This document shows, piece after piece, positions 23,357-31,982 of a DNA stretch of 32,968 bases. Numbering within the stretch: position 1 is the stretch's first letter; each line of letters begins with the position of its first letter. This DNA comes from Opitutales bacterium (GTDB lineage Bacteria; Verrucomicrobiota; Verrucomicrobiia; Opitutales; Opitutaceae): contig JABITN010000226.1 of NCBI GenBank assembly GCA_018700525.1, positions 1-32,968 on the forward strand, read 5' to 3'. The notes under the pieces are model-generated. The model saw nothing but the letters and a program-made list of their open reading frames with translations, was not told the origin of the DNA and did not search any database. A program made the position numbers and the translations under genes.

Positions 23357-25702
23357 CTACTCGCTCACCAATTCAACTTTACTCCAATACCCAGATGCAT
23401 CATCCGAGTCATTGGCCCTATGCTCGAGTACAATCTCGACCATCGTACCCGCAAACTCAGTCAAATCGACCTCACTATCCAGCCACTCGTCCTGAATCGT
23501 CTCATGGCTAACCTCCTGCTCCAATAGAGCCTTTCGTCCCACCACAACGCGCAGCTTCCAATCCCCGTGAGGATGATAGCTCGTTCGAAGTTTGAGCGTT
23601 GTCGTCTTTTCTTTCGGAATCGAAACATTGCGAGACAACCGGGCTCTACCGAATCTACCAGTAGGCTGGGTTCTCAGCGCGACTTCGTTGCGAAAGCTAT
23701 CCAGTATTTCCACGGGTGCTCTGTCACTATAACGAAAGCCTGGGGCTACCTTGCTAACCAACGCATTAAAATCCGGTCCCGATTTCTCCTCCGTTTCGAG
23801 CATTCGTCTTGGAACAAACTCTTGAAGATTGGGTGCTCCGGAATTGATGGCCAATGCAAGAGCTCGGTCGGCGTTACCCGGAACCATAGGTTCCAGCGCG
23901 AACCATAACATTCTAGGAATGTTCGCATCCTCCCGATCCTCTTCACGACTCGCTAATGTTTCCAGAATCGGCCAACGATCCTCGAATTCCATTCGCTGCA
24001 AGGCCGATGCCAAATAGAGGCGCACCACTGGCGATGAATCATTTTTCGCCATCTGTTTAAATCGCGATAATGTATTCGCAGAAAAATCACGATCTTCCCC
24101 AAGTAATTGAATCGCCCAAGCCCGGCAATACTCGTCTTCATGATCGAGCAGGTAGTTAAACCGATTCTCTCCTTCGCTTCCTCCAAAATAACCCGTCACC
24201 CAAGCCGCCCAAATCATCCGCAGGCGTTTCCCCGAGTTCGGAGCATCGAAGAATTGTTCAACGAGTTTTTCATGAACCGAATATTTATCCAATTCTCCAG
24301 ACGCCGCTCTCTCTTGCAAGATAGTCCGAGCATGCCGTACATACCAATCATTCGAATGCTTTTGCATTTCTACAAGTTCAAGATCCGAAAGCTCTCGCAA
24401 ATTGGGTTGAGCGATTTTCGGAGCATCCTCCGGTAGGATCCGATAGATCCGTCCGCTATTGGGAAAGTTGATCGCATTTCCGCAAATATCCGTGTCGTGC
24501 CAATCAAGGATGTACACTCCCCCTTCTGGGCCGATTTCCACGCTAAACCCAACCCAAGCCAGATCGTTGATTGGCAGGAAGTCATCGCCATGACTCCCGA
24601 TATATCCTGAACCCGATCGCGTCATAACATCGGTCAACACTTCATGCTGGTGAATATTGCACATGAAAAGCCGGTCTCGATATTCCGCCGGAAATGTATC
24701 CGCTAAATAAAAACGCGCTCCACCATGAGCTGACTTATGCGTGTGATCGCGAATCGTCTTGATATCGTCATAGATAAATGGATTCACATGAGCACGGCTC
24801 TGCTTGTGGTAGACTCCCCCCTGAGAAACATGAAAGAGATGCGGAATCACGCAACAGGTCGCGAAGCCCTGCCCCTGATCATTAAAATCGAATCCCCAAG
24901 GGTTGGATAAGCCTCGAGCGAATATCTCAAATTCGTGTTTCGTGGGATGGTAGCGCCAGATGCCAGCATCTATAAACTGGCGATCCGCGTCGCTTGTGCC
25001 GGGCTTTCCGACATTTGAATGAGTGAATACACCATGACATCCATACAACCAGCCATCCGGCCCCCAAATGAAACTATTTAAGGTTTCATGCCTGTCGTTG
25101 ATTCCCCAGCCATCCAACAGTACCTGAGCAGGCCCATCCGGCACATCGTCTCCATCCGCGTCTGGAATGAAACTCAAGTTAGGGGGCGACCCTAAGTAGA
25201 CACCTCCGAATCCCACAGCGATTCCCGAGCTGAATGTAATATCATCCATAAAAATCTTCTTCTTGTCGAAGACGCCATCTCCATCCGTATCCTCCAAAAT
25301 CTTGATACGGCTAATTTTCTCTGTGGTATGTGTTCGCCTGTTTACATAGTTGATATTTTCAACTACCCAAATTCGTCCGCGGTCATCGAAGCAAAACGCA
25401 ATAGGCTCCGCGATATCCGGCTCCGCCGCGAAGATGGAAACATCAAAGCCATCGGGGATATCCATTTTCGCAACCGCCTCTGTCGGCGTGAGAAACGGCG
25501 CGTTGCTCGTTTTTGGTTCCTGGGCGAATGAAGAAACCGTTAGCAGAAGCCCACACACAGCTGCCACCCCAATGTCGCTACGTCGCAGCGCGGCGAGGAC
25601 AATATTCAATCGGAACCCACGAGAGTCCCTCGCGTAGCTACGTCGCGAATGCGGCGTGGATCTTTCATTCGTACTCAAAAATCGTTTTACTACATTCATC
25701 AT
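23357..25702 (-). CDS. PVC-type dehydrogenase propeller + HEAT protein lacking the cytochrome c domain
   Basis: 781 residues. The propeller (about 85-450) has EPIAFCFDDRGRIWVVEN, DTDGDGVFDKKKIF, RHETLNSFIWGPDGWLYG, LSNPWGFDFNDQGQGF and SAHGGARFYL. HEAT-like helices (about 460-670) align with the fusion paralogue at 19512-23294 up to LDALVAVISK / FNALVSKVAP. Where the paralogue continues into more HEAT and cytochrome c, this protein instead has about 120 residues of predicted beta structure (TTTLKLRTSYHPHGDWKLRV ... YWSKVELVSE), possibly a carbohydrate-binding-like sandwich. No CxxCH is present. The missing half is the adjacent upstream gene, whose stop overlaps this ATG as ATGA. The N-terminal 45 residues before the hydrophobic signal are encoded partly by a repeat element, so the true start could be internal. 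Confidence 0.85.
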   Translation of the reverse strand: MMNVVKRFLSTNERSTPHSRRSYARDSRGFRLNIVLAALRRSDIGVAAVCGLLLTVSSFAQEPKTSNAPFLTPTEAVAKMDIPDGFDVSIFAAEPDIAEPIAFCFDDRGRIWVVENINYVNRRTHTTEKISRIKILEDTDGDGVFDKKKIFMDDITFSSGIAVGFGGVYLGSPPNLSFIPDADGDDVPDGPAQVLLDGWGINDRHETLNSFIWGPDGWLYGCHGVFTHSNVGKPGTSDADRQFIDAGIWRYHPTKHEFEIFARGLSNPWGFDFNDQGQGFATCCVIPHLFHVSQGGVYHKQSRAHVNPFIYDDIKTIRDHTHKSAHGGARFYLADTFPAEYRDRLFMCNIHQHEVLTDVMTRSGSGYIGSHGDDFLPINDLAWVGFSVEIGPEGGVYILDWHDTDICGNAINFPNSGRIYRILPEDAPKIAQPNLRELSDLELVEMQKHSNDWYVRHARTILQERAASGELDKYSVHEKLVEQFFDAPNSGKRLRMIWAAWVTGYFGGSEGENRFNYLLDHEDEYCRAWAIQLLGEDRDFSANTLSRFKQMAKNDSSPVVRLYLASALQRMEFEDRWPILETLASREEDREDANIPRMLWFALEPMVPGNADRALALAINSGAPNLQEFVPRRMLETEEKSGPDFNALVSKVAPGFRYSDRAPVEILDSFRNEVALRTQPTGRFGRARLSRNVSIPKEKTTTLKLRTSYHPHGDWKLRVVVGRKALLEQEVSHETIQDEWLDSEVDLTEFAGTMVEIVLEHRANDSDDASGYWSKVELVSE
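25577..25656. repeat. REP-like repeat inside the signal-peptide region of the 781-residue gene
   Basis: GCTACGTCGCAGCGCGGCG (25577-25595) recurs as GCTACGTCGCGAATGCGGCG (25637-25656), with a 10-bp palindrome CGTAGCTACG across 25633-25642 and CTCTCG/CGAGAG-type words between. On the coding strand it is translated in frame into SRRSYARDSRGF and ALRRSDIG just before the hydrophobic core. The base composition differs from the rest of the gene. Confidence 0.5.
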
Positions 25703-26889
25703 TTCGCTATTTTTAAAGGTTCTTCTGTTCTTAAATACTGTATCAAGTTTGCCACTTCATTGTCTTTTAAAGTCATCAATAGTCCTTCTGGCATCATCGA
25801 AATGTCCGAAACGACCCGCGACTGAATGTCCGCTTTCGCTACAATTTGCTTTTGCCCTACCGCATTAAGGACAATGCGACGACCGTCTTCCTCCGAAACC
25901 GCTCCCACAAGTGTTTGTCCGTCGTGGGTCGTGACCGTCACCATTTTGTAGCTGTCCGGAATATCGTCGCTCGGGTCTAGAATATTCAATAGTATGTAGT
26001 CGAGATTCGCTCGATTCGAACCGGTAAGATCGGGGCCAATTACACCTCCTGTTCCATACATTATGTGGCACGCCAAACAGGTTCGGTCGAAAATCGCTTT
26101 TCCTAGAACCGCGTCCGCAGTCGCCATCGTCTCGGGAGTTAATAAATTCCGATACTTCTCGAACAATGCGCTCTTATCACTTGAGAGGGCCGCTACGTCT
26201 CCATAGACCTCTGAAAATTCCGAGCCGAGCATCGACTCCAACGTTCGAGCCGCGTAACTGGGGATCTCGTTCTTCTCAATCACTCCGTTTCGCAAGGCGT
26301 CAAGCAGTTCCTCTGCATACTCACTACGCGTTACTAGAGTTTCCACAACCACTCGCCGGTCGGACGCGCCAAACGTTTTGTATCTACTGAGCAGCAATTG
26401 AGCCGCTCCCGGCTGAGGCATCACTCCGAATGCTCGAATCGCCGATGTTCTCAAATGACGATCATCGAGAAACGCTTCTAGTTCCGTCGCCAAATCCGTA
26501 TTTCGCTGCGTCAACAAGGACCTCAATGCACTCTCGCGTTCGTCTACCCCCGCTAATGTATTCCGCACTGTATTCAATGCTTCAAGGGCAGCGTTTTCAT
26601 CCCCAAAAATCTGGGAAAGCTCCTGTAGCAATCGTTTGGCCTCGGTATCCTCGCTCGCTGACAATCGCTCACGCACGTCCCCCCAAGAAGCCGGAGCATC
26701 GACATTCCTACGTCCTTCCAAGCTTTTAAGCATACCTCGCATTAGCGAGACCTGAACCTTTTCATTATTCGAGCTCGCTATCGTGTTCGCCAACATCTGC
26801 AAAGTGCTGGACTCGCTTGCTTCGCCCATAAACGAGCAACATAAAAAGAACCCCAAAAGGGCTAAGCCTATTTTTCGATACTTTCGCAT
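25699..26889 (-). CDS. HEAT + cytochrome c protein: detached C-terminal half of a PVC-type dehydrogenase
   Basis: 396 residues, signal peptide 1-23. From residue 29 it aligns with the DUF6807-fusion paralogue's C-terminal third: ASSNNEKVQVSLMRGML corresponds to KTDSSTMRVTLLEGMR. It then gives helical repeats, FLDDRHLRTSAIRAFG, and the haem domain RTCLACHIMYGTGGVIGPDLTGSNRANLDYILLN (C271, C274, H275). SDISMMPEGLLMTLKDNEVANLIQYLRT closes the domain, with the Met ligand. In this family the cytochrome normally lies at the C-terminus of the dehydrogenase; here it is a separate secreted protein encoded upstream and coupled by a 4-bp ATGA overlap. The two products presumably form a complex in the periplasm. 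Confidence 0.87.
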   Translation of the reverse strand: MRKYRKIGLALLGFFLCCSFMGEASESSTLQMLANTIASSNNEKVQVSLMRGMLKSLEGRRNVDAPASWGDVRERLSASEDTEAKRLLQELSQIFGDENAALEALNTVRNTLAGVDERESALRSLLTQRNTDLATELEAFLDDRHLRTSAIRAFGVMPQPGAAQLLLSRYKTFGASDRRVVVETLVTRSEYAEELLDALRNGVIEKNEIPSYAARTLESMLGSEFSEVYGDVAALSSDKSALFEKYRNLLTPETMATADAVLGKAIFDRTCLACHIMYGTGGVIGPDLTGSNRANLDYILLNILDPSDDIPDSYKMVTVTTHDGQTLVGAVSEEDGRRIVLNAVGQKQIVAKADIQSRVVSDISMMPEGLLMTLKDNEVANLIQYLRTEEPLKIAK

Positions 26890-26930
26890 TCGTACTTATC
26901 AGTATAAAAATCTATTCTCTAATATTGATT

Positions 26931-28583
26931 TCAGCGACGCTGACCATTCCCTTGATTGAGATTAGCTTCACGAGACCATTTATGAGGATCAACTTCAACG
27001 TAGTCCGGATTCAACGACGGCATTTGCGCGTCTAGTGAGTCGCGCCAAGCATGTAACATAGCGGTTAGTTCTTTCGTTTTGGCCGGATTGGATTTCGAAA
27101 GATCGTTTTGTTCACCGATATCTTCATTTAAATTGAATAACTGAACTGTGTTGTTCTCGTAGTACTCGAGCAATTTGTATTCTCCCGCTCGAATAGCCCC
27201 TGCCGGCGGCTGCATCCCATGATTGCTGTAATGCGGGAAATGCCAGTAAATGGCGTCGCGATCCAAAGTCTTCGCTCCCTTTAGAATTGGGGCAATACTC
27301 ACACCATCCGCGTGCTGCGACTCCACAAGAGGAAGTCCCGCCATTTCTAGAATCGAAGGATAAAAATCGTTACTGATAATAGGTTCATCCGATACCGTCC
27401 CTGCCTGTCCTTGTCCCGGCCATTTCACAATACACGGGACCCGAATTCCTCCTTCGTAAAGCCAGCCTTTCGCTCCACGCAGCGGCAAGACTGACGTTGA
27501 GAACGCTCTATCGAGCTCATCTGCAGTCACGGTCCGCGTCGGAAAATGAATATTCATTCCCGCCATGCCTCCATTGTCGGCAAAAAAAATGACGATCGTA
27601 TTATCGTCGATGCCCAGTTCCTCAAGGCGTTCGACTATTCGGCCAAAACTCTGATCAACGGCTTCGACCATACCTGCAAATTGCGTATTATCCTGAAACT
27701 GCTTTATCTTTACCGTATGTTGGGGCAGGACGCCATACTCCGCAAACGCGGGATCCGATAGCGCCTCGTCCAAGTACTCGCGAGAAAGAGGCTCAGCCAA
27801 GTCAGGATTTCCTTCCAATGCATAGGGAACGTTTCCTTTCGGCGGGTTTGCTTTCAGTTTGGCCTCGTACTTTTCCACTAAATCCGGACGACCATGAATG
27901 GGGTCGTGCACCGCAAAATGAGCCATATAAAGAAAGAAGGGACTGTCTTTGTTATCCTCAATAAACCCGATCGCCTCGTCCGTGAGCCGATCAGTCAAAT
28001 ACTCCCCTTCCGGAGCGTCTTCCAGTCCTTCTAAATTATAGGGAGCGTAGAAAGTTCGATTCGGAGCGCCGCGCGACCAATTCCTTGGAATGTGCCAATC
28101 AAACCCATGCTTGTCAGGCGTATGCGGCGTACTGCCCAGGTGCCACTTGCCTACCGCAGCCGACTTATAACCGTGACCTCGCAAGGTTTCCGCAATTGTC
28201 TCCTCCTTGTAAGGAAGTTCCTGGCCTGTTCGTACATTGAGATATTTTTGAAACGGATAATCCAAACGTCCAGAAATCCAGTCCGTCATGCGGTTGCGAG
28301 CTGGATACTTTCCTGTCAGAATGCTAGATCGTGTCGGCGAGCACACATGACAAGCTGCATAAGCGCTGGTAAACTTAACGCCTTTAGTCGCGAACTGATC
28401 GATATGCGGCGTTTCGTAAAAGCTGCTACCGAAGGATCCCACATCAGTCCAACCCAGATCATCAACGAGGAAGAAAACGACGTTGGGAGGCCTATCCGAA
28501 TTGCCCTCATCTGCTGATAGGGAACACCCAACCAATAGCCATATCGGAATCAAACGAATACAATAGTATAATTTTAGCCTCAT
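26931..28583 (-). CDS. Sulfatase lipoprotein (CSPTR type, S1_16-like)
   Basis: 550 residues. Residues 12-20 read PIWLLVGCS; LVGC is a good lipobox with Cys20, so this sulfatase is probably lipid-anchored, unlike the others here, which carry plain signal peptides. FLVDDLGWTDVGSFGSSFYETP holds the metal pair and Cys81 in VCSPTRSSILTGKYPARNRMTDW is the formylglycine site. VGKWHLG, FAVHDPIHGRPDLVEKY and FFADNGGMAGM with LRGAKGWLYEGGIRVP finish the active site. It is a paralogue of 17968-19491 and carries an insertion of about 45 residues before FFADNG. It lies 41 bp upstream of the cytochrome gene in the same operon. A polar tail rich in Asn/Gln follows the catalytic domain. Confidence 0.92.
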   Translation of the reverse strand: MRLKLYYCIRLIPIWLLVGCSLSADEGNSDRPPNVVFFLVDDLGWTDVGSFGSSFYETPHIDQFATKGVKFTSAYAACHVCSPTRSSILTGKYPARNRMTDWISGRLDYPFQKYLNVRTGQELPYKEETIAETLRGHGYKSAAVGKWHLGSTPHTPDKHGFDWHIPRNWSRGAPNRTFYAPYNLEGLEDAPEGEYLTDRLTDEAIGFIEDNKDSPFFLYMAHFAVHDPIHGRPDLVEKYEAKLKANPPKGNVPYALEGNPDLAEPLSREYLDEALSDPAFAEYGVLPQHTVKIKQFQDNTQFAGMVEAVDQSFGRIVERLEELGIDDNTIVIFFADNGGMAGMNIHFPTRTVTADELDRAFSTSVLPLRGAKGWLYEGGIRVPCIVKWPGQGQAGTVSDEPIISNDFYPSILEMAGLPLVESQHADGVSIAPILKGAKTLDRDAIYWHFPHYSNHGMQPPAGAIRAGEYKLLEYYENNTVQLFNLNEDIGEQNDLSKSNPAKTKELTAMLHAWRDSLDAQMPSLNPDYVEVDPHKWSREANLNQGNGQRR

Positions 28584-28625
28584 AGAAATTTCAGCATATT
28601 CAAATTCGAGCCAATAGGTTTTTCA

Positions 28626-30008
28626 TTACTTAACGTTTTCTTTTGGTAGTGATTGTTTCAGTTTTGAGATCACCCTGGAAAACTCAGGATTCGCTGCCAA
28701 ATTTTTCCATTCGTTGGGATCTGAATCGTGATCGTACAATTCTTCGCCTCCGTCGTTGTATCTTATATAGCGCCAGCGATCTGTGCGTATTGCGTGATTT
28801 TGGTATCCGAAAGTAGTTAACACAGGACGCTCCCATTTCTTGTTCGGGTTATTCAACAAAGGCACCAAACTCTGTCCATCCAAACTGTCGCTAAGTGGCA
28901 ATCCGCACATGTCTAAGAGAGTCGGATACAAATCCACCAAACTCACGGGACGGTCGCACAATTCATTCTGTGCCACGCCTTCGGGTCCCGCGATTACTAA
29001 AGTGGTTCGCGTGGTTACTTCCCAAAGAGCGTGCTTCCGCCAATGCTGTTTTTCACCTAAATGCCAACCATGGTCGCCCCATAGTACGATAATCGTGTTG
29101 TCCGCGTGTTCACTCGCTTCCAAAGCATCCAGGAGACGGCCCACATGAGCATCGACATAACTGATAGTAGCCAAATAGCTCTGCACGGCCCGCTTCCATT
29201 GTTTGTGTTTCAACACCATATCGTGGTCTTCGCCGTGCCTAGCGAAATTTCGGGCGCCGGAAACATCATGGACTTCTACAGCAAACCGCTTGCCCCAATC
29301 CGGAAGATCATCTCGGTCACTATCCAGTGTATCCGGAAGGATAATATCCTCAATCGGATGCAAGTCGAAGTACTTTCGTGGAGCAAACCATGGCATGTGC
29401 GGCTTGGTAAAACCGCAGGCTATAAAAAACGGCGTGTCGTGCGATTTGCCCAGTTCGGCGATTGCCCAATCGACATTCTTCACATCGAACAACTCGGACT
29501 CTTCTACGTCTAGTGGACCCCAAGGAGCCCAGGCCTCTTTCGGCAGGTACGCATCTCGTTCGCCCGCGTGTCGATCGCGCTGGGGCTGATTGTAATAGTC
29601 CCACGATTCCGGATCGTAGGGGGAACTGCCGTGAAAGGTTTTGCCACCCCCTTGAACCGTATAACCCCCTTTGCTGCGCAGGTATTGCATCAACGTAACG
29701 GCATCGGGAACCTTGGTTCGCATCATTTCGCCATTTCCGTAAACCCCAGTATTCGAAGGTAAAAGACCTGTGAACAAACTGACCCGCGAGGGATTGCAAA
29801 GCGGCGCATTGCAATAGGCTTTGGTAAAGGAAACGCCACGCTTGGCGAGCCGGTCGATGTTTGGGGTCTTGGCTTGCGGATGCCCGCCTAAGTGCCCTAC
29901 CCAGCTGTTCAAGTCATCGATGGGAATGAAGAGTACATTGGGCTTTTCCGTTCCCAGAAATGGGACAAGGGAAAGCCAAAGAGCTATGAATAAAAATAAC
30001 GTCTTCAT
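28626..30008 (-). CDS. Iduronate-2-sulfatase-like sulfatase, secreted
   Basis: 460 residues, signal peptide 1-20. IPIDDLNSWVGHLGGHPQAKTPNIDRLAKRG is the opening typical of the iduronate-2-sulfatase branch (SulfAtlas S1_7-like). Cys71 in LCNPSRVSLFTGLLPSNTGVYGNG is the formylglycine site. GGGKTFHG provides the Lys/His at the GKWHLG position, CGFTKPHMPWFAP is the family block, and LWGDHGWHLGEKQHWRKHALWE carries the last metal ligands. No paralogue lies in the window. It would remove 2-O-sulfate from a uronic acid or similar sugar; the substrate is inferred by family only. It lies between two other sulfatases, with 42 bp to the next gene and a hairpin repeat upstream. Confidence 0.92.
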   Translation of the reverse strand: MKTLFLFIALWLSLVPFLGTEKPNVLFIPIDDLNSWVGHLGGHPQAKTPNIDRLAKRGVSFTKAYCNAPLCNPSRVSLFTGLLPSNTGVYGNGEMMRTKVPDAVTLMQYLRSKGGYTVQGGGKTFHGSSPYDPESWDYYNQPQRDRHAGERDAYLPKEAWAPWGPLDVEESELFDVKNVDWAIAELGKSHDTPFFIACGFTKPHMPWFAPRKYFDLHPIEDIILPDTLDSDRDDLPDWGKRFAVEVHDVSGARNFARHGEDHDMVLKHKQWKRAVQSYLATISYVDAHVGRLLDALEASEHADNTIIVLWGDHGWHLGEKQHWRKHALWEVTTRTTLVIAGPEGVAQNELCDRPVSLVDLYPTLLDMCGLPLSDSLDGQSLVPLLNNPNKKWERPVLTTFGYQNHAIRTDRWRYIRYNDGGEELYDHDSDPNEWKNLAANPEFSRVISKLKQSLPKENVK

Positions 30009-30030
30009 TATATTGATACAAAATAATCTT

Positions 30031-30090
30031 CCACAGATTCTTCAGATGACACAGATTTAATAAATCCAATAAAAACCTGAGTGATCTGTC
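30031..30090. repeat. Intergenic inverted repeat, CCACAGATT type
   Basis: ACAGATTCTTCAG (30033-30045) faces CTGAGTGATCTGT (30077-30089), whose reverse complement is ACAGATCACTCAG, matching 10 of 13 positions. A second ACACAGATTT word follows at 30050-30058. It fills the gap between the sulfatase stop at 30116 and the next start at 30008, the same kind of position as the repeats at 3351 and 4955. Confidence 0.55.
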
Positions 30091-30115
30091 AGCAAAGGGT
30101 CATTACTCCTAACAT

Positions 30116-31954
30116 TCATTTCTTCGTCACATACACGTAGTACGCGCTCAGAATTGTACTTAAGTTTCCGCCTCCTCTATGGCCAGCACCTCCCCGAAAC
30201 CAAGTATGCAATGCGATGGGGCCCTTTTCCAACTGGGCAGTGAACGTAACTGAAGTGTCGTTCGGTCCGATCTGTTTCGTCTCTCCCTCGAATCCATAAG
30301 CGGTCTTTTCGCTAATACTTAAGTGATGGTAGTTACTCAGATAAAAGCTCGCTTGAGTAATCGGGATTGCACCTTGGCCATCCTCCGATGGAGCTACCAG
30401 AGGACGATCGATTTCCTTCGGCCAACGACGAAGCTCGAAATCATATTCCCCGGGCTCAGCTACCTCCAACATCCAGTAGCCTGTTTTGTGCTGTCCAACA
30501 CGAATCTGCCTTTGCTGATCAATAAATACGTCCAGCCACTCGCAGCCTGTTAAGCGCGACGGATTTTCGTGCTCGCTGCCGATAATCACCCGCTGAACGT
30601 CATTGGCATTTGGCCCTACGTCGGCCCACCAATCATCCAGCTTGCCTCGCATCTTAGACAGGACCTTCGGATACTTATCGATCACGTTGTTTTGCTGCAG
30701 CGGATCGGTCTCAAGATTGTAGAGCTCGCGATCTTCAAGCAATCGCCAGCGCTTCCAGAGTACCTCACCCATATTCCGCTGCATGAGCGTCTGAGCGAAC
30801 GGGGTTGGGTAATTAACGAAACTGGGCATGCGGCTGTAGTTGATCACCAGCATCCGATCTTTAGGAACGACCGCTTTTCCTTTCAAAATAGAGGCCAGGC
30901 TCATTCCGTCGAACTTGGCGTCGTTGGGAATGCTGCAGAGATCAAGTAGCGTTGGCAGCATATCCTGAACTTGCGTGAGCCCTTGGATATCCTGCGGCTC
31001 CAACAAACCGCCGTTCGGCCAACTGATGAAGCAAGGAACGCGATGGCCTCCTTCCCACAATTCCGTTTTCCCACCCCGCATTCCAGCGTTGTAGTAACGT
31101 GGGCCGTGAGTGCTGCCATTGTCGGTCTGAAAAATTACAATTGTGTCATCTTTAATACCTTCGTCGGCAAGAAACTTCATCATCGCCCCCATGTTCTCAT
31201 CGATGTTCAAGATCATGCCCAAGTAGTCGGCCAGACGGACCTTCATCGCGGGATCGATGTCATCGAACTCCGGTTGATCGAGGATCTTCTTGATTGCAGC
31301 CTCATCCTTGTCCTTCGCAACCAAGGGACCGTGTGGCGTATTGGGCATGATGATGGATAGGAACGGTTTTCCCTGTCGGGCAGCCTGCTTCATGAATGAC
31401 ATGCTCTCCTCAAAGAAAACATCGGTGCAGTAGCCCTTGTACTTCTTCCACTTCCCATTGTTCACGTAGGTGTCGTCAAAGTAATCATTACCCCAAAAAT
31501 CCGGAACGGATCCAATGTGGGAGGAAGGAAACCAGCAGGTCTCATCAAATCCTCGATCTTCGGGACGAAAAGGATAGTTGGAACCCAAATGCCACTTGCC
31601 AAATAGGCCGGTCTCATATCCGGCGTCCCCAAAGAAGTTTGCCATAATCGGCACCTCCGGTCGCAACAGTCCGCGCCCGCTGCTTACATTGATGCACCCG
31701 TTCCGGGCCGCATCCAAGCCCGTCATCAGCTGACCGCGCGTGGGCGCGCACATGGGAGACACGTGGTAGTCTTCCAAGCGCAGACTCTCGCTGTGCAGGT
31801 CATCGAGGTGCGGCGTCTTTAGGATCGGATTTCCGTTAACCGACAACTCCGGGTAGCCCTGGTCATCGGTCATGACGATGATGATGTTGGGCTGCTTAGC
31901 CAGCGCCGCTGTAGCGATGAGGCTTACGATTATGAGGGGAACGAGTGATTTCAT
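30116..31954 (-). CDS. Arylsulfatase-like sulfatase (CAPTR type), paralogue of 5024-6841
   Basis: 612 residues, signal peptide 1-19. Metal-binding TDDQGYPELSVNGNPILKTPHL is nearly identical to the 5024-6841 enzyme. Cys69 in MCAPTRGQLMTGLDAARN is the formylglycine site; LFGKWHLGSNYPFRPEDRGFDE, NTPHGPL, FQTDNGSTHG and RGGKTELWEGGHRVP follow. The same C-terminal beta-rich region is kept (GSEHENPSRLTGCEWLDVFID, MLEVAEPGEYDFELRRWPKE), with a short Gly-rich loop (RGGAGHRGGGN) not present in the paralogue. High similarity over the full length suggests duplication with the upstream neighbour, since both pairs have the same order. It starts 28 bp after the stop of the edge-cut sulfatase. Confidence 0.93.
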   Translation of the reverse strand: MKSLVPLIIVSLIATAALAKQPNIIIVMTDDQGYPELSVNGNPILKTPHLDDLHSESLRLEDYHVSPMCAPTRGQLMTGLDAARNGCINVSSGRGLLRPEVPIMANFFGDAGYETGLFGKWHLGSNYPFRPEDRGFDETCWFPSSHIGSVPDFWGNDYFDDTYVNNGKWKKYKGYCTDVFFEESMSFMKQAARQGKPFLSIIMPNTPHGPLVAKDKDEAAIKKILDQPEFDDIDPAMKVRLADYLGMILNIDENMGAMMKFLADEGIKDDTIVIFQTDNGSTHGPRYYNAGMRGGKTELWEGGHRVPCFISWPNGGLLEPQDIQGLTQVQDMLPTLLDLCSIPNDAKFDGMSLASILKGKAVVPKDRMLVINYSRMPSFVNYPTPFAQTLMQRNMGEVLWKRWRLLEDRELYNLETDPLQQNNVIDKYPKVLSKMRGKLDDWWADVGPNANDVQRVIIGSEHENPSRLTGCEWLDVFIDQQRQIRVGQHKTGYWMLEVAEPGEYDFELRRWPKEIDRPLVAPSEDGQGAIPITQASFYLSNYHHLSISEKTAYGFEGETKQIGPNDTSVTFTAQLEKGPIALHTWFRGGAGHRGGGNLSTILSAYYVYVTKK

Positions 31955-31982
31955 ATTGGGTCGAAGGTTTCGGGGTTAGGCA

